DNA of 35,468 bases from SIG636 sp045537905 (GTDB taxonomy: Bacteria; Bacillota; Clostridia; Oscillospirales; CAG-382): NCBI GenBank assembly GCA_045537905.1, contig JAZSQJ010000047.1, positions 1 to 35,468 of the forward strand, given 5' to 3'. This document shows, piece after piece, positions 32,583 to 35,468 of this stretch. The notes under the pieces are model-generated. The model was not told where the DNA came from, made no database searches, and saw only the letters and a program-made list of their open reading frames with translations. The position numbers were made by a program, and so were the translations under genes. Numbering within the stretch: the stretch's first letter is position 1; every line of letters begins with the position of its first letter.

Positions 32583-35213
32583 ATGCTTAAACAACTTGAA
32601 AAAAAGTACGACCCCAAGGCGGTAGAGGACAGGCTGTACGCTTTCTGGACGGATAAGGGTTACTTTACCCCTTCCGATAAAAACAAGGGCAAGGAAAGCT
32701 ATACCATAGTTATACCCCCGCCAAACATCACGGGTCAGCTTCATATGGGTCACGCCCTTGACAACACCCTGCAGGATATCCTTATAAGATACAAGCGTAT
32801 GTGCGGCTTTGATACCCTTTGGCTTCCCGGTACCGACCACGCATCTATCGCAACCGAGGCTAAAATCGTTGAGGCTATGCGTAAGGAAGGCATCAGCAAG
32901 GACGATATCGGCAGAGACGGCTTTCTTGAAAGAGCCTGGGCGTGGAACGATAAGTACGGCAACCGTATTATAGAACAGCTTAAGAGAATGGGCACCTCCT
33001 GCGACTGGACAAGACAGCGCTTTACTATGGACGAGGGCTGCTCTAAGGCTGTTAAGGAAGTGTTTGTTCACCTTTACAACAAGGGTCTTATATACCGTGG
33101 TAAGCGTATAATAAACTGGTGCCCTCACTGTCTTACCTCCATCTCCGATGCAGAGGTTGAGTATGAGGAGCAGGCAGGCCACTTCTGGCATCTCCGCTAT
33201 CCTCTTAAGGACGGCAGCGGCTACGTGGAGCTGGCAACCACCAGACCCGAAACTATGCTGGGCGATACCGCCGTTGCGGTAAACCCCAACGACGAGCGTT
33301 ACAAGGACATTATAGGCAAAACCCTTGTTCTGCCCCTGGTAGGCAGGGAAATACCCGTTGTTGCCGACGATTACGTTGAGATGGACTTTGGTACGGGCGT
33401 CGTTAAGATTACCCCTGCCCACGACCCTAACGACTTTGAGGTTGGCAAGCGTCACGATTTGCCCATCATCAACGTTATGACCGACGACGCTAAGATTACC
33501 GAGGACTATCCCGCTTACGCAGGAATGGACCGTTTTGAGGCTCGTAAGGCTATAGTTAAGGACCTGGAGGCAGGCGGCTTCCTCGTTCGTGTAGAAAACC
33601 ACGCTCACAACGTTGGCACCTGCTACCGTTGCGGCACCACTATCGAGCCCAGAGCTTCTCTCCAGTGGTTCGTTGCTATGGAGGAGCTGGCAAAGCCCGC
33701 TATTAAGGCAGTGCGTGAGGGCGACATTAAGTTTGTGCCCGAGCGTTTTGAAAAGAACTATTTCCACTGGATGGAAAACATCCGCGACTGGTGTATCTCC
33801 CGTCAGCTTTGGTGGGGTCACAGGATCCCTGCCTTCTATTGCGACGACTGTGACGAGCTTGTTGTTACCAAGGAGGACGGTGCCCTTTGTCCTAAGTGCG
33901 GTAAGGCAATGCGTCAGGACCCCGACACGCTGGACACCTGGTTCAGCTCTGCCCTCTGGCCCTTCTCTACCCTGGGTTGGCCTGAGGATACCGAGGACCT
34001 CCGTCGCTTCTATCCCACCTCTACTCTCGTAACAGGCTACGATATTATCACCTTCTGGGTATCCCGTATGATATTCAGCGGTCTGGAATATACGGGCAAG
34101 GCTCCCTTTAACACCGTGCTTATCCACGGCCTGGTAAGGGACGAGCTGGGCAGAAAAATGAGTAAATCTCTGGGCAACGGTATCGACCCGCTGGAGATTA
34201 TCGACAAATACGGTGCGGACGCCCTCCGCTTTACCCTGGCTTCCGGCAACAGCCCCGGCAACGATATGCGCTTTACCGATAAGAAGGTAGAGGCAAGCCG
34301 TAACTTTGCCAACAAGCTGTGGAACGCCGCAAGGTTTGTGCTTATGAACCTGGACGAGGAGTTTGATGCTGACAGCATCGACACCGCCGCGCTGGCTACC
34401 GAGGACAAGTGGATTATCAGCAAGTACAACAGCCTCGTTAAGGACGTAAGAGACAACCTGGATAAGTTTGAGTTAGGCGTTGCAGTAGCCAAGCTTTACG
34501 ACTTTGCCTGGGACTTCTTCTGCGACTGGTATATCGAGCTGGTTAAGCCCCGTCTTAACGACAAGGGCAGTGACAGCTGCCGTGTGGCTCAGCATACCCT
34601 GGTTTACGTGCTTTCCGGCATTATGAAGCTGCTTCATCCCTTTATGCCCTTTATCACCGAGGAGATATGGCAGACCCTGCCCCACAACGGTGACAGCGTA
34701 ATGGTATCAGACTTCCCCGAATATAAGGCAGAGCTGGTGTTTACCGCTGACGAGGAGGCTATGAGTGCAGTTATCGAGGCTATAAAGGCGCTCCGTAACC
34801 GCAGGGCAGAGCTGAACGTTCCCCCTTCCCGCAAGGCGCATCTCTATATCAAGACCGATAAGAAGGAGCTGTTTGCCGCCGCCGCTATGTTCTTCGAGAA
34901 GCTGGCTTCTGCCTCCGCAGTAGAGCTGGCAGGGGAGGACTTTGACGGTGCCGATATGGTACAGGCAGTAACCTTTGATGCCGTTTTGTACCTGCCTATG
35001 GACGAGCTGGTTGATAAGGACGCAGAGCGTGAGCGTCTTAACAAGGAGCTTGCCGCTACCGAGGCGGAAATAGCAAGAGCCAAGGGTAAGCTTGCAAACT
35101 CCTCCTTTGTAGACCGTGCTCCTGCCCATCTGGTTGAGGCGGAGAAGGAAAAGCTGGGGAAGTTTACCGAAAAAGCCGCCCAGCTTAAGCAGGCTATTGC
35201 AAAATTAGGTTAA
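32583..35213 (+). CDS. valS: Valyl-tRNA synthetase
   Basis: The 876-residue class I synthetase charges tRNA-Val. The HIGH motif is HMGH inside PPPNITGQLHMGHA (45-58) and KMSKS lies at 525-529. The editing domain (about 200-340, with TTRPETMLGDTAVAV) removes mischarged threonine. CYRC and CDDC/CPKC pairs near 344-445 could bind zinc. The anticodon-binding domain and a C-terminal coiled-coil arm (about 815-876) complete the protein. No T-box leader precedes it; it is downstream of pcrA and DUF1015. Confidence 0.96.
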   Translation: MLKQLEKKYDPKAVEDRLYAFWTDKGYFTPSDKNKGKESYTIVIPPPNITGQLHMGHALDNTLQDILIRYKRMCGFDTLWLPGTDHASIATEAKIVEAMRKEGISKDDIGRDGFLERAWAWNDKYGNRIIEQLKRMGTSCDWTRQRFTMDEGCSKAVKEVFVHLYNKGLIYRGKRIINWCPHCLTSISDAEVEYEEQAGHFWHLRYPLKDGSGYVELATTRPETMLGDTAVAVNPNDERYKDIIGKTLVLPLVGREIPVVADDYVEMDFGTGVVKITPAHDPNDFEVGKRHDLPIINVMTDDAKITEDYPAYAGMDRFEARKAIVKDLEAGGFLVRVENHAHNVGTCYRCGTTIEPRASLQWFVAMEELAKPAIKAVREGDIKFVPERFEKNYFHWMENIRDWCISRQLWWGHRIPAFYCDDCDELVVTKEDGALCPKCGKAMRQDPDTLDTWFSSALWPFSTLGWPEDTEDLRRFYPTSTLVTGYDIITFWVSRMIFSGLEYTGKAPFNTVLIHGLVRDELGRKMSKSLGNGIDPLEIIDKYGADALRFTLASGNSPGNDMRFTDKKVEASRNFANKLWNAARFVLMNLDEEFDADSIDTAALATEDKWIISKYNSLVKDVRDNLDKFELGVAVAKLYDFAWDFFCDWYIELVKPRLNDKGSDSCRVAQHTLVYVLSGIMKLLHPFMPFITEEIWQTLPHNGDSVMVSDFPEYKAELVFTADEEAMSAVIEAIKALRNRRAELNVPPSRKAHLYIKTDKKELFAAAAMFFEKLASASAVELAGEDFDGADMVQAVTFDAVLYLPMDELVDKDAERERLNKELAATEAEIARAKGKLANSSFVDRAPAHLVEAEKEKLGKFTEKAAQLKQAIAKLG

Positions 35214-35221
35214 TGACAAAT

Positions 35222-35247
35222 GGGGCTGTCCCGAAAAAGACAGCCCC
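35222..35247. repeat. Hairpin B copy directly after valS
   Basis: GGGGCTGTC (35222-35230) pairs perfectly with GACAGCCCC (35239-35247) across an eight-base loop, nine bases after the valS stop. The same stem with a different loop is at 288-312. No T-tract follows on the + strand, so it is a weak intrinsic terminator candidate. It joins the 224-bp element at 35248. Confidence 0.65.
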
Positions 35248-35468
35248 TCAGACCGCTGACAAAGGCACAGAGCACGAAAAAGAATAAAATATACTCATTC
35301 TAAAGTAGAAAATTCAGTGAAAATTTTCCTGAATTTTCTACATTTTATTTGTTTTTTCGTTCAAAACGAACCTCGGCTCACAGTACTTAGTACAGTTATC
35401 GCCTCGGTTCGTCTTGCCTGCACTCTTTCTCAGCACTCTGCCAGCTTGATGACAAGGTTTGTCATCAA
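35248..35468. repeat. 224-bp palindrome-rich element, copy 2 (inverted, cut by window end)
   Basis: This is the reverse complement of 25171-25394 over 221 bases, with only scattered differences. The TCAGACCGCTGACAAAGG end is here at the left, followed by the AGAAAATTCAG...CTGAATTTTCT palindrome (35307-35339) and the GTAC-tta-GTAC hairpin. The final 14-bp hairpin is cut at the window edge. Confidence 0.8.

Noticed and set aside
32540..32583. T-box leader for valS
   Set aside because: Only 23 bases separate valS from the DUF1015 gene; there is no room for a T-box and no T-box consensus sequence is seen.
32556..34127. 523-codon minus-strand frame opposite valS
   Set aside because: Antisense shadow of valS; no domain, no ribosome site.

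Overview
The window looks like a chromosomal segment of an endospore-forming, low-GC-lineage Firmicute, most probably a gut-type Clostridium relative (Oscillospiraceae/Ruminococcaceae-like). The reasons are a SpoIVB peptidase, a spore-type LysM/GH18 hydrolase, a shared group II ECF transporter module, DUF5711 and CvpA proteins, strong AGGAGG Shine-Dalgarno sites and frequent ATA isoleucine codons. The taxonomic call is inference; no rRNA or tRNA gene is present.

Layout. 1-118 is the 3' end of an unidentified + strand gene, followed by a terminator and a nested inverted-repeat element. 336-3770 (- strand) is acyl carrier protein, a HAD phosphatase, NagA and a ROK-type sugar kinase, with promoters before acpP and before nagA. 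A divergent promoter at 3877 starts a tightly packed + strand run to 18817: ruvC-ruvA-ruvB, an rRNA-type methyltransferase, ecfA1-ecfA2-ecfT, truA, DUF5711, cvpA, a ClpE-like unfoldase, a catalytically dead P-type ATPase homologue, a DUF1858 protein, a glycerophosphodiesterase and mscL, ended by a strong terminator. 18890-19410 is repeat-rich. 19418-20233 (-) is a cysteine-rich unknown protein, divergent from a PASTA-repeat membrane protein (20399-22222). Next come rsmD, coaD, a secreted unknown and a stand-alone E2-acyltransferase-fold protein without the catalytic His (to 24871). After another repeat-rich gap come spoIVB and the LysM/GH18 protein. A third repeat-rich gap precedes pcrA, a DUF1015 protein and valS.

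Two things stand out. The first is the intact 902-residue P-type ATPase homologue at 14653-17361. It keeps the complete fold and ten predicted membrane segments but has lost every signature catalytic motif (TGES, PEGLP, DKTGT, DPPR, TGD, GDGVND). It sits between a ClpE-like unfoldase and a small bis-CxxC protein. The second is a modular family of non-coding elements in the intergenic gaps. They have conserved flanks and inverted terminal repeats around exchangeable cores. Two ~179-bp copies (19024 and 28323) carry the same core in opposite orientations, and a separate 224-bp palindrome-rich element (25171 and, inverted, 35248) occupies the core position of a third copy.
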